This document shows positions 24,001 through 34,914 of a DNA stretch of 64,000 nt, piece after piece. Under the pieces are notes generated by a model. The model was given only the letters and a program-made list of their open reading frames with translations. It was not told the DNA's origin and searched no databases. The position numbers and the translations under genes were made by a program. The stretch is taken from NCBI GenBank assembly GCA_022606135.1, contig JABYQN010000004.1, forward strand, positions 2,728,001 to 2,792,000, read 5' to 3'. Numbering within the stretch: the stretch's first letter is position 1; every line of letters begins with the position of its first letter. The stretch is from Fomes fomentarius (Eukaryota; Basidiomycota; Agaricomycetes; Polyporales; Polyporaceae).

Positions 24001-24729
24001 TCGTCGTCGTCTGGGAACAGCGATTGGAAAACACGCTTGCCAATCTCCTTGTCAGAGGGCTGAAGCTCGTTCAGCAGTTGCCTGGCCCGTTCTTTCCGCG
24101 CAGCTTCCTTCTCCAACAATACACGTCGACTCTCTTCTAGCTCCTGGCGTGCGCGAGTGAGGTTGTGAACTGCGGAAGAGAGAACTCGCATGATCGAGTA
24201 GCGGGGATCATCTGCAGGAGTGCCTTGCGTAGATGCAGTGAGCTGGGAGACTGCCACACGCATCTCGTCGTCCGAGTATTCATGCCATTTAGTGTTCAAG
24301 ATCTTGCCAGAAGTAGTGGAGAACGATCCAGTAGCACGTTCAGGCGAGGAGTCGTCCAGGATCTCGTACTTGGATCCGGCATGTGTGGCAGCGTCTTCGC
24401 TCGAGGACTCCACGACGATGATGGGTGAGGGTTTTGTTGACCTGGAGTCAACTCTGTCAACTTGAGCGAATCTCAGCCTTCGACACAGGACATCACGCTC
24501 ACCTGCGGTTGCCCTTCCCATACCCGCGCACACTGCCATCCCAATTCGCGTTCGTATATCTCGTTTGTTCTTTCGAGGCGCTGTCTAGCTTCGCCTTAAG
24601 GGTGAAGTAGTCCGTCTGGGGTCTAGGGCTATCCTCGCTCGTCTTGCCGCGCGACCGTCGGCCCCGCGACGGCGCATCCTCTTGCGACAACGGATGAGAG
24701 TGCGCGGGCGTCGTCTGAGTAGACGCCAT
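20755..24729 (-). CDS. TBC-domain Rab GTPase-activating protein
   Basis: Accelerates GTP hydrolysis by a Rab GTPase in membrane traffic. The N terminus (from 24729, or 24873) reads PQTDYFTLKAKLDSASKEQ then a Ser/Glu-rich stretch with a coiled coil (LTRARQELEESRRVLLEKEA). The middle is long, serine/proline-rich and disordered (23760-22000). The TBC domain covers KEFDRLVRNGIPLAYRSKAWL, the arginine-finger motif IDKDVCRT, and the glutamine-finger motif YCQGMNLVTS, which is completed by joining 21506 to about 21455. The post-TBC helices read LFRVWDVFMVDG and VDVLFRIAFAILRTNEQELLRC, and the protein ends at LRECMA (20755). Introns are clear at about 21493-21456, 21167-21100 and 20918-20850. The joins near 24500 and 23770-23830 could not be fixed in phase. 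Overall length is near 1,100 aa. It is divergent from COA6. Confidence 0.87.
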
Positions 24730-25048
24730 GTCGGCGATGTCGAAGTCGCCGTCGCAAGCAAGCCAGGATGAAGATGATAACCGAGTTGAAGGTGGTGGTC
24801 CTGGAGATCGTCGTACACTGCGAGTCGCGACGCTCCGGGCCGCGGGAGACTGGAGATGCGCGTCTACCTCCAAATATGGGCATAGATGAGGTGTGTATGT
24901 CCATATATGGCATTAGCGGCTAATGTAACGTAAAGCGATCGGGAAAACTCGTTCATGAACTGCAACTCTGGACTCCTGGCCTACTCTGCTGCTTTCGTGA
25001 ACATCCTCATTCTCCTCGCCTTTACCTGATCCATTCATTGGACTCCCA

Positions 25049-25392
25049 ATGGGCTGGTTTGGCACCCGCAAGTCGGAAACACCTGATGCAACATCAAGGA
25101 AAGACCGCCAGAAATGCTGGGAGAGCCGAGACGCATACTTCGCCTGCCTCGACGGTGCCAACGTGGTCAAACCTGGAGACGAAGGAGGAAGTGCGTGCGC
25201 GGATGTACGGAATACATATGAGAGCAACTGTGCGAAGAGTTGGGTGCGCGCGAGTGTCGAACCAACCACGATATCTATTGACGCATGTCGTTTCAGATTG
25301 ATTATTTCAACAAGCGGAGAGTCCTTGCGGAGCAGCAGCAGGGGGTCTTAGCTCAGGCCAGGACTCAAGCTGGCTCTTCCAGGAACATGTAG
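25049..25392 (+). CDS. COA6: Cytochrome c oxidase assembly factor 6 (COA6)
   Basis: Small twin-cysteine protein of the mitochondrial intermembrane space that helps copper delivery to Cox2. Two exons (25049-25243 and 25297-25392) give 96 aa. It starts MGWFGTRKSE; the first pair is C-x9-C (CWESRDAYFAC) and the second C-x10-C (CADVRNTYESNC). That mixed spacing is the COA6 signature and separates it from COX6B and the CHCH proteins. After the intron comes IDYFNKRRVLAEQQQG, also typical. Length is in the family range. It is divergent from the TBC gene with about 320 bp between starts. Confidence 0.93.
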
Positions 25393-25976
25393 ATCGCGTG
25401 GAACAATGACGCCCGCTCTTCAAAGACCATACCATACTCTATGACACGCTAGACATCTAACATCGCCTCACCACTCAGTTGTAATTGTGAGTGCATTCCG
25501 CTTGGGCTCGGCAACTTATACCCTAACCAATCAACTCGCTTTCCTACCAGTGTGAACATTAGTCCTTAATGCATCTCCTATAAGCCTCGACGTTGTGTAC
25601 GACACTGCTTACTGGGTTGAGTGATCATATGGTAAGTTGACGGCACCCTCCTGTTTGAAATCCTCGAACGCTTACTAGCTGAAACACACACTATTTAGGC
25701 AACCGTGTGTATCGTTGCCGGAACGAAGCACACAAATTCTGTGTCACCGAATCTCTCCTATCTCCCGCCTACGAATGAGATGCATCTCCTCGAATAGTCT
25801 TTCAAATCTGGGAAGATTCCCTTGCGCGAACTAACTGGACAGATCGCAGTTGGTAACACGAACCACATGGCGTATACGCGCACCCCGTCGTTATACGGGT
25901 ATTGTTTGCCCGAACGTGCTCCGACAGGCGGATAAGTGCATGTAAGTGCCGATTCAGCCACCATCTTTGCTGGCGG
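25393..25976. other. Gene-free stretch downstream of COA6
   Basis: No coding evidence. Confidence 0.3.
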
Positions 25977-26062
25977 CGTGTCGTTTCAGATTGACTAGCT
26001 CAACTTCGAGATGCGGAAAACTCTTGCAGAGGAGGGGGAGGATATCGAAGCCGATGATCCCA
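25977..26062 (+). pseudogene. Fragment of COA6 exon 2 with its splice acceptor
   Basis: About 80 bp resemble 25283-25345, including the intron end TGTCGTTTCAG followed by ATTGACTAGCTCAAC against ATTGATTATTTCAAC. An in-frame TAG and divergence show it is not coding. Confidence 0.6.
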
Positions 26063-28086
26063 GGAACAGAAGCATCATTCCACAGACGTTCCACCCTTAA
26101 GGCCATCCTAGTCCACGCCTGCGTCTACCTGCGCAACCTTTGGGTTGCTCAGTTGCGTACGGAAGTGCTTTTGACGCGTCTTGAGAAATGGACACATTTG
26201 AGACTTAGCTGCTCTGTTAAGTGTCAACCTGTCCAATGAATACTGCAACGTGTCAAACGATGGCCTTGGTACGCTTCATGGATTATGTGGTTGCTTGGTG
26301 CGTGGATGATCTCTGCTATTCCGTTTCGTGACAGTTCACCATTCACACACCGCAGCCTGGCAGTGGTCCGGACAGTGTCATAGCCGAACACAATGCAACA
26401 AAGCCAGTCTGCTACCTCCCGTATGCTCCCCTTAGCCAACCTAGAGAGAGCATCTTGTCCATGCCGGTTCCCCATTTGTCTTTTCTCTCACGCCGGCCCG
26501 CAATTTACTTGACAGATCGACATTCGACTACCTACTCTGTGGGTATTTCCGTTGGACTTGTCACTTTGGCCTAGTGTTCGGCTGTGATTGTGAGTACTTC
26601 CGATAGGCCTTGAGAAACATAGAAACATGCATAAATCAATTACTGGCCTTCGTCTCAGCTAATGCTCAACTTGATCGCCTAAAATGGTATATGCCGTAAT
26701 GCCTTGGACGCTGATCCAACAAGTCTGAAATTCAATTCCTTCCTGCTGCGTCTGGTGATCGTTGGTACGTTCACGACATTGTGCACTCTGATTTTGCAAA
26801 ACTCATGAGCCATGGATACAGTAATCTCCGTCGTTACCCCACGGTTCACCCAATCATTATCTGCCACCGAATGCTCCCCATATCCAGCTCACGACAAGTT
26901 TCCGTTTCCTCTAATAGTTCTCCGATGCGCTGTGTCATTTCTCTATTCGTTGTCTCCGCAGGTCGACACGCAAACCGACATGACAGATCGGCACTTCCAC
27001 CGCAGTCGATGACACGAAGCACGCGACACCTAGCGGTGGCCCCGCTGCTCTAGACCTCCTGGAGCTTGTCTCCGGCTCACTCAGGTTCACTCGCTCAAAT
27101 ACCTACCCGGTTCGCACGCTCTGCCGTATTCGTCCAGAGTGCCACCAAGTTCAGCCTGGAATCTTCGTTCTACCTTCCAAGCTTGTATGACACAAGCTTG
27201 CAGTGAGATAGTGGCGTAACTCTCTACTGAACTGATGTTGACTTCGTTCTCTCAACAGTGAGGTCCCGGATACCCGATCGGGTGCAATCGCTTCCCTTGG
27301 TGTATCCCGATCCTCACGCACGCCAACGTCATGCCCTTCCGCAGCTCGGTCCTGCAGCTGCTTCAAGCTACAAGACATAACGTTGTGGCCTGGACAGGCG
27401 AAACATGTGGTGCACGTTTGCTCTCCCGCTTCTCTCAGGTCCTGTGTTCTGTACACAGGACAACGCCACAGTCATCGCCCAGTATCCTCGTGCCCGTCAG
27501 TAAAGCTCAGGATCTACAAGCAAAATTGACTCACGTATCCCCTTTTTCCAATAGTGACAAGTGTTGTGCCCAATTTGCCGCCCGCGCCTGCACATTGCCA
27601 TCTGCGGTACCGCCACAACCATGCAGACCCTCGGCTGACCATCCGTACCTTCCGCTGGTATCCCAGCATTCGGTCATGTCGGCCAATTTTGGAAGCTTGA
27701 CTGGGGCAGCGCACATCATACTCTATCAACATCTTTGACATTCGTGTATCTCGCGCGTGATGTACCCAGCATATTTTCTCACCATAAGTACGGGCCATCT
27801 AGATGCAAGGCCGTCCGAATCAATACCGCTTCCATTACAGGGTCTTGCCGGCGGGTATCTCCCGGGGATAATGGAGCACTGCCCTCCGCATCTTGAAATC
27901 GTGTTGTTATGGTCTTCTAACATCTCCGGTGAGCGAGAAAAGGGCCCGAACAACTCTGAAAGCAGCTGACATCCAACGCGCAGGCCGCAGGTCTGCGGAA
28001 CCCTGTCCAGGATCGCTCATATAGGGGGGTCACGAAGCGGGGACGTTCCGTGTGAGCATCGCCGCCTGTCTTCCACAACGCCCGCC
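26063..28086. other. Gene-poor region, 2 kb
   Basis: Only short open frames on both strands, none with motifs or a convincing exon chain. No terminal repeats or transposase signatures seen. Confidence 0.35.
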
Positions 28087-28547
28087 ATGAGCTACACCGA
28101 GTCAATCGCGCTCACGTCGACGTCTATGTCTTCCATGGGCGTCCCTTCTCTCACGTCAACCACTCACTGCAGGTGGACGTCTATGATAGCGCCCCCATCT
28201 TCTTCTGCGACATCTGAGCGCCCAAACCCGCGAAGTCCTCTCTCAAAAGCCTCCCCGCACCACAGGCGATCGATGAGCCTGAATCTTACGGCCCTCAATA
28301 ATAGGAACCGCCAATCCGCCCCTTGGTCTGCTGCTGCAGCCTTTCCTCCTCCCCTCCCGTTTGCTGTTTACCCGCGTTCGCCTTCACGTTCACGTTCACG
28401 TTCACGGTCGTGCCTGATGCTCTCCAAGATCAACACCAGTCTCCGCTCCCCTGATAGGCCCAGCCGCCGTCCCCATGGCCCACGCTCGGCGTGTTCCCCA
28501 AGTGTCAGCTCTGCGAAGAGCGCGACCAGGACACATTACCATGATAT

Positions 28548-29221
28548 ATGGAAGACAAAGGCGGGTCGCAGCATCCGGACGTCGCCCCCGCAGATATCGC
28601 TGCCATAGTACGTGTTGATTTCCACACCCTGATGAATCTCGCAAGGCGATGAAATCTTACGCTGGGGACACTCGATCTAGCGATGCGGACACTGAACAGG
28701 ATCCGTTGTTCAATATCCTGCCTGATCAGTTCACGTCCGACGTCCCGAGGCGGTACTGCCTGAAGCTCATAGACGTCGACCCGCTCTCGTCCGACGAAGA
28801 CAGCCCATTCGACTCGCTGTTCTCGTTCACCGCGACGCCCGTGGAGAGCCCGTCCTATGTGTCCACCACCTTCAGTCCTCGCCAAACGCGCCCCGCTCCC
28901 CTGTCGCTCCACAGCCACAGTCTCAGCCAGCAGTCGTTCTTCTCGCCTATGAGCCCGGAGTTTGCGGAGGTGGTCATGCGGCCGTTTGGAGGGGCGGACA
29001 AGGTCGATCGGTGGATTCAAGGCGGGCTGGAACCGCTCATGACGCCGATGATCGTCGACCAGGACACGGACGAGCAGCTGCGGGATGACGTTGGGCAGTC
29101 CGACTGGCGCGAGGTCATCGACCGGTTTTTGCAGCACGCCGAAGGTGACATGGACGACCACGACCTGCGGTACCCGCCGACCCCGAGTGGGAACGAACGC
29201 GAGCTGAGCGGTCCACGGTGA
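28548..29221 (+). CDS. Hypothetical acidic protein
   Basis: Main exon 28646-29221 (M at 28649) reads through PLFNILPDQF, an acidic block (LIDVDPLSSDEDSPFDSLFSF), Ser/Pro-rich linkers, and a C-terminal part SPEFAEVVMRPFGGADKVDRW...REVIDRFLQHAEGD. An upstream exon 28548-28607 can be joined in phase over a very short 38 nt intron. In the same frame further upstream is a CQLCEE motif, cut off by a stop. Between 28087 and 28547 there is a Ser/Arg-rich open frame (RSPSRSRSRS) in a different phase that may belong to an earlier exon. I recognise no family. The gene looks real by composition and length, but its 5' end is unresolved. Confidence 0.45.
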
Positions 29222-29756
29222 CTGCCAGGAGGGCGCGCTTCAGGCTCCCGGGTTGATCCTGGCTCATTCCCTTTCTTTCTCATCGCGTCGGTTATCCGAC
29301 ATTCATGAAACGTCACGTCGCTCATTCTAGATAGGCTTTGCACATGGATGTGCTCTATTAGACATCGGATTCCCGAGTTGGACTTTCGGTCGGATATACT
29401 TATGTCATTCACTCTGTACCTGCCTCCCCGACACGTTGACACGTCGACACACTCTTTCCCACAGGGTACCTTATTAACTATTACTCGGTCATACCGCTGT
29501 TGTACAACAGACTCTACAGACTACAATGCTATCAAGGTCTCGTATCCTGCATTCTTCCTGTTCATCCAGCTTCCGAGGATAGTGAGTAAACCAAGTTGCC
29601 CTTAGTGAGATTCGAATCTGGGCCTTCTGGGCGCTTCAGCCACAAATTGACCCAAGGCAGTGCGGTAGTCTAGACCAGTGAGCAGTGCTCAGGCTACTCC
29701 TGGTAACAACTCCAATCCCAATTCTGTCACTTTGAGCGTAGTGACTCCATAGTACC
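29222..29756. other. Intergenic upstream of POP5
   Basis: 3' end of the hypothetical gene and promoter of POP5. Nothing else seen. Confidence 0.35.
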
Positions 29757-30554
29757 ATGGTCAGGTTCAAGGTGAACATGTGAAGTATTCGACCAATTCA
29801 TCTTTGCTCACACATGGAAAATCACAGAATCGCTGGCTGCTGGTCGAGTTTCTCCCTATCCCAGCTTCCATCCCCGGTCAACAGAGCACACGCGCACCCG
29901 AAGACATTAATAGCAAAAAGATCTGGGCCACCCTCAAACAGAGTGTAATCACACACTTCGGGGACACCGGATGGGGCGCGGTGGGGTCCTCCCTGACGAG
30001 TGCGTCTGGCTATCTTCGAGTGCTAAGTTTGTGGTTTGGTATCTGACGGGGAGCCATCTGTCACCGGAATCCCTGATAACACTGCCCTCCCCGGTACGGG
30101 ATGACATACTACTGCGATAGTCAAGTACTTCTCGCCGCGCACGAACCTGTGCATCATCCGGGTGGCGAGGGACCCGCACAAAATTGCATGGGCGAGCGTT
30201 ACTCTCATGACAACCATCGACGGAAGGAAGTTCATCCCCCACATCGTCCATGTATCTGGTAAGGATGCTTCGCGGCCTTGAGTGGTCATCTTCATCTGAC
30301 GAATACGGATGTATCTGTATCTGAGCAGGGACTATCAAGCAGGCCCAGTTGGCCGCGATACGTCATAACCGGGAAGTCGTTGCGCGGTACAGAGCGCGCG
30401 CGAAAACTCCTGGTATGTGGATCTGAAACTCGATCATGCTCGTTAGGCTATCTTGGTCATCTCACATCTACACATTGTCGCAGTTGGTTATCAGGACTCG
30501 TATGAAGAGTTCTTGCAGACGAGCGCACAGGAAATAGAAGCACTGCAAGATTGA
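29757..30554 (+). CDS. POP5: RNase P/MRP protein subunit POP5
   Basis: Protein subunit of nuclear RNase P and RNase MRP, needed for tRNA 5' maturation and rRNA processing. Five exons (29757-29771, 29828-29999, 30121-30258, 30329-30412, 30484-30554) close exactly to 159 aa. The start MVRFK|NRWLLVEF is the family signature and lies on a 15 nt first exon. Other hallmarks are IWATLKQSVITHFGDTGWGAVG, KYFSPRTNLCIIRVARDPHKIAWASVTLM, and the C-terminal QAQLAAIRHNREVVARYRA. Size matches known Pop5 proteins. It is convergent with the BioF-like gene, with 80 bp between stops. Confidence 0.9.
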
Positions 30555-30634
30555 CTGCTATTCATTGGTGGGTGTAGCCTGCGGTTATCGCAAGCAACAC
30601 ATCTCTTTAATCGCAACCCTGTTCGTCGCGTTCT

Positions 30635-32105
30635 TCAGAGTTTCGTCCGAACCGCGACCACCCGCGTATCTGAATCTGCCGTTCCCGCACTCTTCTGCGC
30701 CATCTCCCAACTGTGTGCCCATTCGATCATGCCGTTCACTAACCTATCCACATCTTCCCGCGTATTTCGCGAGTGTAGACACACCCGAATCCGGTCCGCG
30801 CCCTTGGGTACTGTGGGCCATGTGATCGGACGTGCATTCAGTCCCCGCATGCGGAGGTACGCAGAGAGCGGTCGAGGGTGCGGGGTTAGTACGGGGATGA
30901 TTGGTGTCGCGAGTGCCCGAGGACCCAATGTAGGACCCAATGTAGGTCCGGTGTTAGAGTCTGAGTGACAGGTGGAGAGATGCGCCGGGAGTAGCAGCAG
31001 CGATGGAGGGATACGATGGAGGGCTAGCTGACGACGGAGGGAGTCGAGCAAGTATGCACAGAGGTCCAGAAGATGTTCGGACAACTGATTCGGTGTACAG
31101 GATATCAGCCAATCAAGCGATTCTATCTATGGATGGTGGTAGAACGGCTGCATACCTTGCCGGCTTCGCCCTCCTCCAACAAATCGAAGGAGCACTCTGC
31201 GGCGATGATGTTCGCATGGCTCAGCGAAGTCGTGTAGATGAGCGACCGCGCGTAATTGAGCAGATAGTCGCGCACAAGCGGCGTCACCAGCAAAATGGCT
31301 GGATGGTATCATCGAAGTCAACATAAAGGATGCAATGCGCAGGGAGAAGCATACCTCCGGTACCTGCAAGCGCCTTCCCGAATGTGTGCAGTCGCGCGAA
31401 GATCTTATCCTCCAACCCGTACGCCGCGACCAAACCCTTGCCTTGCGGGCCGTACACGCCAGTGGAATGCGCCTCGTCGACGATGATATACCCGTTCCCT
31501 AGCGGGAGGAGTTCCTCTACCGCCTCCACGATCTGCGGGAGAGGCGCGATGGTCCCGTCCATGCTATACAAGGTTTCCACCGCGACAAAGACATTTCGTT
31601 CGCCCGTCTTGGCGCCAGGATGGGACGTGAATAATCGCTGTAATGTCCGCCTGAGCGCATCCACAGAATTATGGCTGAAGGACATCCGCACGTCCGCCCG
31701 CGAGGCACGCATGCCGTCGTGTACAGATGCATGGATATGTTCGTCGTATATGATGGCATCGCCTGATTGCGGGATGCAGGAGTAGAATCCCACATTCGCG
31801 TCGAATCCCGAGTTGAAGAGAAGAGCAGTCGGTGCGCCGAAAAACCTTGCAAGACGTGCCTCGAATGACGCGTGTATGTGGCCATTGACGAGCAGCCTCG
31901 AGCCTCCAGAGCCTAGGATATATGACGACTCGTTCAGCTTTTTCAGAAACCTCGCCCGGAGGTTGGAAGAGAGTGACAACGACAGATAGTCGTTCGTATA
32001 GAAGTCGACTAGACGATCGTCTGCAGATGGATCTGGGAGCCTGCGACGAATCAGGCGCTTATCTCGCGAGGCCAACGCGGCATGTAATGTCTCGTTTAGA
32101 GGCAT
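30635..32105 (-). CDS. 8-amino-7-oxononanoate synthase (KAPA synthase, BioF-like)
   Basis: PLP enzyme of the alpha-oxoamine synthase family, predicted to condense alanine with a pimeloyl thioester in biotin synthesis. Three exons (32105-31355, 31298-31156, 31084-30635) give 447 aa. Seen in order: DFYTNDYLSLSLSSNLR, GSGGSRLLVNGHIHASFE, ALLFNSGFDANVGFYS, DEHIHASVHDGMRAS, VETLYSMDGTIAPL, IVDEAHSTGVYGPQGKG (PLP-contacting Asp/His), and TFGKALAGTGG with the Schiff-base lysine. A second exon reads SLIYTTSLSHAN. A low-complexity GPTLGPTLGP lies in the C-terminal part. No obvious transit peptide; the C terminus is not an SKL peroxisomal signal. Other alpha-oxoamine synthases (ALA synthase) are longer with mitochondrial leaders, so KAPA synthase is preferred. 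Confidence 0.88.
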
Positions 32106-32801
32106 CCTTTATGATTGCAGAGAGGTCAATGTCTGTTTGCCTTTGGATGGGCCCATCAATCAAAAACGAATTCGCGCACTTTTCGTGCTCGAGCGCTCGA
32201 GCGTCGAATCTAAGCGTCCACGACGAGGATCGCTTAAGCCTACACTCTCGGTCAGTACGGTCCTGTGGCTACTACGATGTGCAGAAGTGAGCTTACAATC
32301 TCTTTCGCGTCGACGGTGTTTAGGCTGTATCGTATTTGAGTCAGTACGAGAAGTTTAAGTAGCTCAAAAAGATGGGGACCCGATTCAATCTGAGCGCGCC
32401 GGGGACCCGCGCGGCGTTTGCGTAGCGCTGTGGCACATCTTTTCTTCCGTTTCTTCCGTCCAGCTTCTACTCAAGTACTCAAGTACGGTCCTAGTATGTG
32501 TTTCTGCTATTCTATCAAGTCGCTATAACAAACGTACAGTGGGTTGGCTGGTGTGGAATGAGCGTGGAACAAAGGTTGATGATTGTGCTGGTGCAAATTC
32601 CTCCAACCGAGGTGAGCTTGGGGCTGGTACCAGTACCATCACGAAAGTGCGCTGTGACGGTCTGACTCTCAGGCTGTAAGAGTTTACTTCACTATCGACA
32701 TTGATTGACATTTGCTCTATATAGCTGCTACCCAATGCTTGGGTCTTTTGAGAAATACTGAATAAGTACTATCCCTGAACGGGACGTTTTTCTCACTTGT
32801 T
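32106..32801. other. Intergenic upstream of the BioF-like gene
   Basis: Nearly 700 bp with no gene supported. It should contain the BioF-like promoter (minus). Confidence 0.3.
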
Positions 32802-33345
32802 CTACTCAACTGCCCTGTCGCCGCTTCCTGGCAACATGCCAGCTTCAGTCTCTGTACGGCTGTCCTTGCGCTCACGCGCTGCGAGATTCCAGAGCACGGT
32901 CCAGGAGAGCGCCTCGACATCCTGGCTCAAACTCCTGTCAGCGTCCCGCACCGGAGAATGCGCAAAGGCCGTGGTTTTGTCGACGTCGGTCGTCGCTGTG
33001 GCTCTGACGTCGGTCTCTATGAGCGACTAGTAGTAGCGATGTGAGTCTTCGTCTCGCAGGACTGAACGAAAACATTACTCACGCTCCCAATAAGGGCACG
33101 CAGGAGTCCATTGACCGATTTTTGAGGGGTTGATACTGGCTTTTTCACCATACCACGTCCTTGATTTTCTGACGGCGAGTTGCGCGCTGGTTCCGAAGGT
33201 GTGGTTTGGGCGCCACTCCCTGTCCAGAAAGGATCATCGTAAGAACGGTTGATCAGATGGGGGCGCGAGGTCGAGTGGACATACCTGAGACATCGGTCGA
33301 TACGTCCTGAATGCCAGAAGGAAGGGCTGTCGTTGCCGCAGACAT
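32802..33345 (-). CDS. Small orphan protein, tandem paralog 1
   Basis: Minus-strand exons 33345-33285, 33219-33083 and 33026-32802 sum to 423 nt (140 aa) with clean GT-AG borders. It begins MSAATTALPSGIQDVS; the middle reads KSVNGLLRALIGS; the C-terminal part contains DVEALSWTVLWNLAARERK. I recognise no family. The layout matches the next gene (33880-34471): intron 1 in phase 1 after about 20 codons, intron 2 directly after an LLxALxG block, then a Ser/Thr/Asp-rich stretch and D-V/L-E-A helix. An 77-codon ORF runs on the opposite strand over exon 3, but paralogy supports this strand. Confidence 0.55.
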
Positions 33346-33879
33346 AGCGTTACTGTGGCTCCAGCAAGGAACTGTGGTACAGCGGAGGTTGGACGGGTGC
33401 TCCTTATGAAGGATTCTGCGTTGACTTAGCTTTGATATCCACGAGGGCCGTTGGATACCTTTGCGACCATCGTTCCTTTGTTCGTTGCCCCCGCTAAAGA
33501 GCCCATTGTACTTTGTCAAGAGTCAATGAGTTATCAGATCAAGCATTCTAGGTTCAGCCCCTAAGTATATAGACTGGGACATTCAGTTCCCTCTGAATTG
33601 TGGAGATGATAGCAGGTGGTGCTATAGGCGCGTGGTCTTTGGGAAGAGACAAGGTAGACTTATATCCGAATCGTGCCCATTGTATCAGATGTGTGGTTCA
33701 ACCACAATAGGGACAAACAAAACCACGGCCAAAGCGCTACTCGACGATTTATAATTGCGGCCAGCGACAGGGGAGAGGATAAAGATGAAAATTGGTACAC
33801 AGCGAACAGTACGCATCGGCGAGACTGTCATTATCGACAGGTAGACTCACAGCCATCATAACCACGCACGTTGAAAGAA
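33346..33879. other. Intergenic between the small paralogs
   Basis: About 530 bp, no coding features; presumably the promoter of paralog 1. Confidence 0.3.
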
Positions 33880-34471
33880 TTACTCGCGAGCCAAGGGTCC
33901 GTCGATCACCCCGTTGAGAGCCTGAGCGTCCTCGGGATTCCTGACAGACCCGTCGGAGAGCAATCTGTTCCGCCTCATGGAATTATGGAGCACAAACAGC
34001 ATAAAAGCCTCGAGGTCTGCGGCCGCGGCAGGATCTTCGTGCACGACAGTGGATCGAGGAGTGGTGTCACGCACCGCCACTGACCCCGCTGGCGAGTCAC
34101 TGGCTGCCGTGGTTAGGATGTCGGAGGCAGCGAGAGTCGCCTGAGGAGGGAAGAAGTTGGTACCTCAACGCGCGTGGGTTCAATGGTCACTCACCTGTCC
34201 CTCCGGCCCACGTCCGAGCAAAGCGTTGTAGAGATCGCTTGTCGATTGCTCCGACAACACGAGTAGCGACTCTTGGTGCGTGCCGTGGACTTGGTTGTTG
34301 GTCATTCCTTGTCCGGCGGCCATCGCGTCGGGGCGAGCTCCTGAGCAGGATATAGTGGTTTAACATGGAGTGTGACTATGAGCAAGAATCTCGGGACTGA
34401 CCCAAAGTAGAGCTCGACACGATGCCGTTGCAGCGGATGGCGTTCATGGCGTTGGTATTGGTGTTAGACAT
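33880..34471 (-). CDS. Small orphan protein, tandem paralog 2
   Basis: Exons 34471-34402, 34340-34195 and 34140-33880 give 477 nt (158 aa). It starts MSNTNTNAMNAIRCNG and carries TSDLYNALLGRGPEGQ just before intron 2, a Thr/Ser/Ala/Asp-rich middle, then DLEAFMLFVLHNSMRRNRLL. No signal peptide or known domain. Similar exon layout and helix motif make it a paralog of the gene at 32802-33345. Function unknown. Confidence 0.58.
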
Positions 34472-34914
34472 TGGGACGACGAATGGGGTACGTAGGGCGG
34501 GTTTGCGCGTGTTGTTGCTGTCGAAGAAGAAGTAGGGTCGTAGAGGAATCGAGGGGGTGGTTGAGGTTGAACTTATGAGGGAATCAAGCGCCGCTCAGCT
34601 TTGGTTTTATGTCGCCATGGGGTAAACACAGTGGACGTGGTCGCTTCTTTCCCTTTGGCTCCGGCCATTGTTGGCTTGATAATTAAAATGAATGTTTGTT
34701 GGACTGCGGACTGCCGAAACCCAGCGGTGAATAGAATGACTTCCGAAGATATCGACGCCAGTCCAAGCCACGTCCACTGATCATGACTATGCTGTGGAGC
34801 GTACGATGGTAAGCTCGTATATTCCGACAAGGAGTTACATCCGATTCCAAGGCGTGATCAACTACAATACCTGGTGTACAAAACGCGGCGCGACAGCAAA
34901 CAACCAAGGGCCGC
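34472..34914. other. Intergenic between paralog 2 and the MINDY gene
   Basis: About 440 bp. A minus-strand ORF of 85 codons lies here but has no features I recognise. Confidence 0.3.

Noticed and set aside
26063..28086. Hidden transposon in the 2 kb gene-poor region
   Set aside because: No terminal inverted repeats, target duplications, or transposase/reverse transcriptase motifs seen on either strand.
28087..28608. 173-codon Ser/Arg-rich ORF as a splicing-factor-like gene
   Set aside because: Low complexity only (a TTCACG hexamer repeat creates the RS run). No RNA-binding domain, and its phase does not fit the following exon.
32797..33030. 77-codon plus-strand ORF with an apparent mitochondrial leader
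   Set aside because: Lies antisense to exon 3 of a gene supported by splicing and by a paralog. Arginine-rich leaders arise easily in GC-rich shadow frames.
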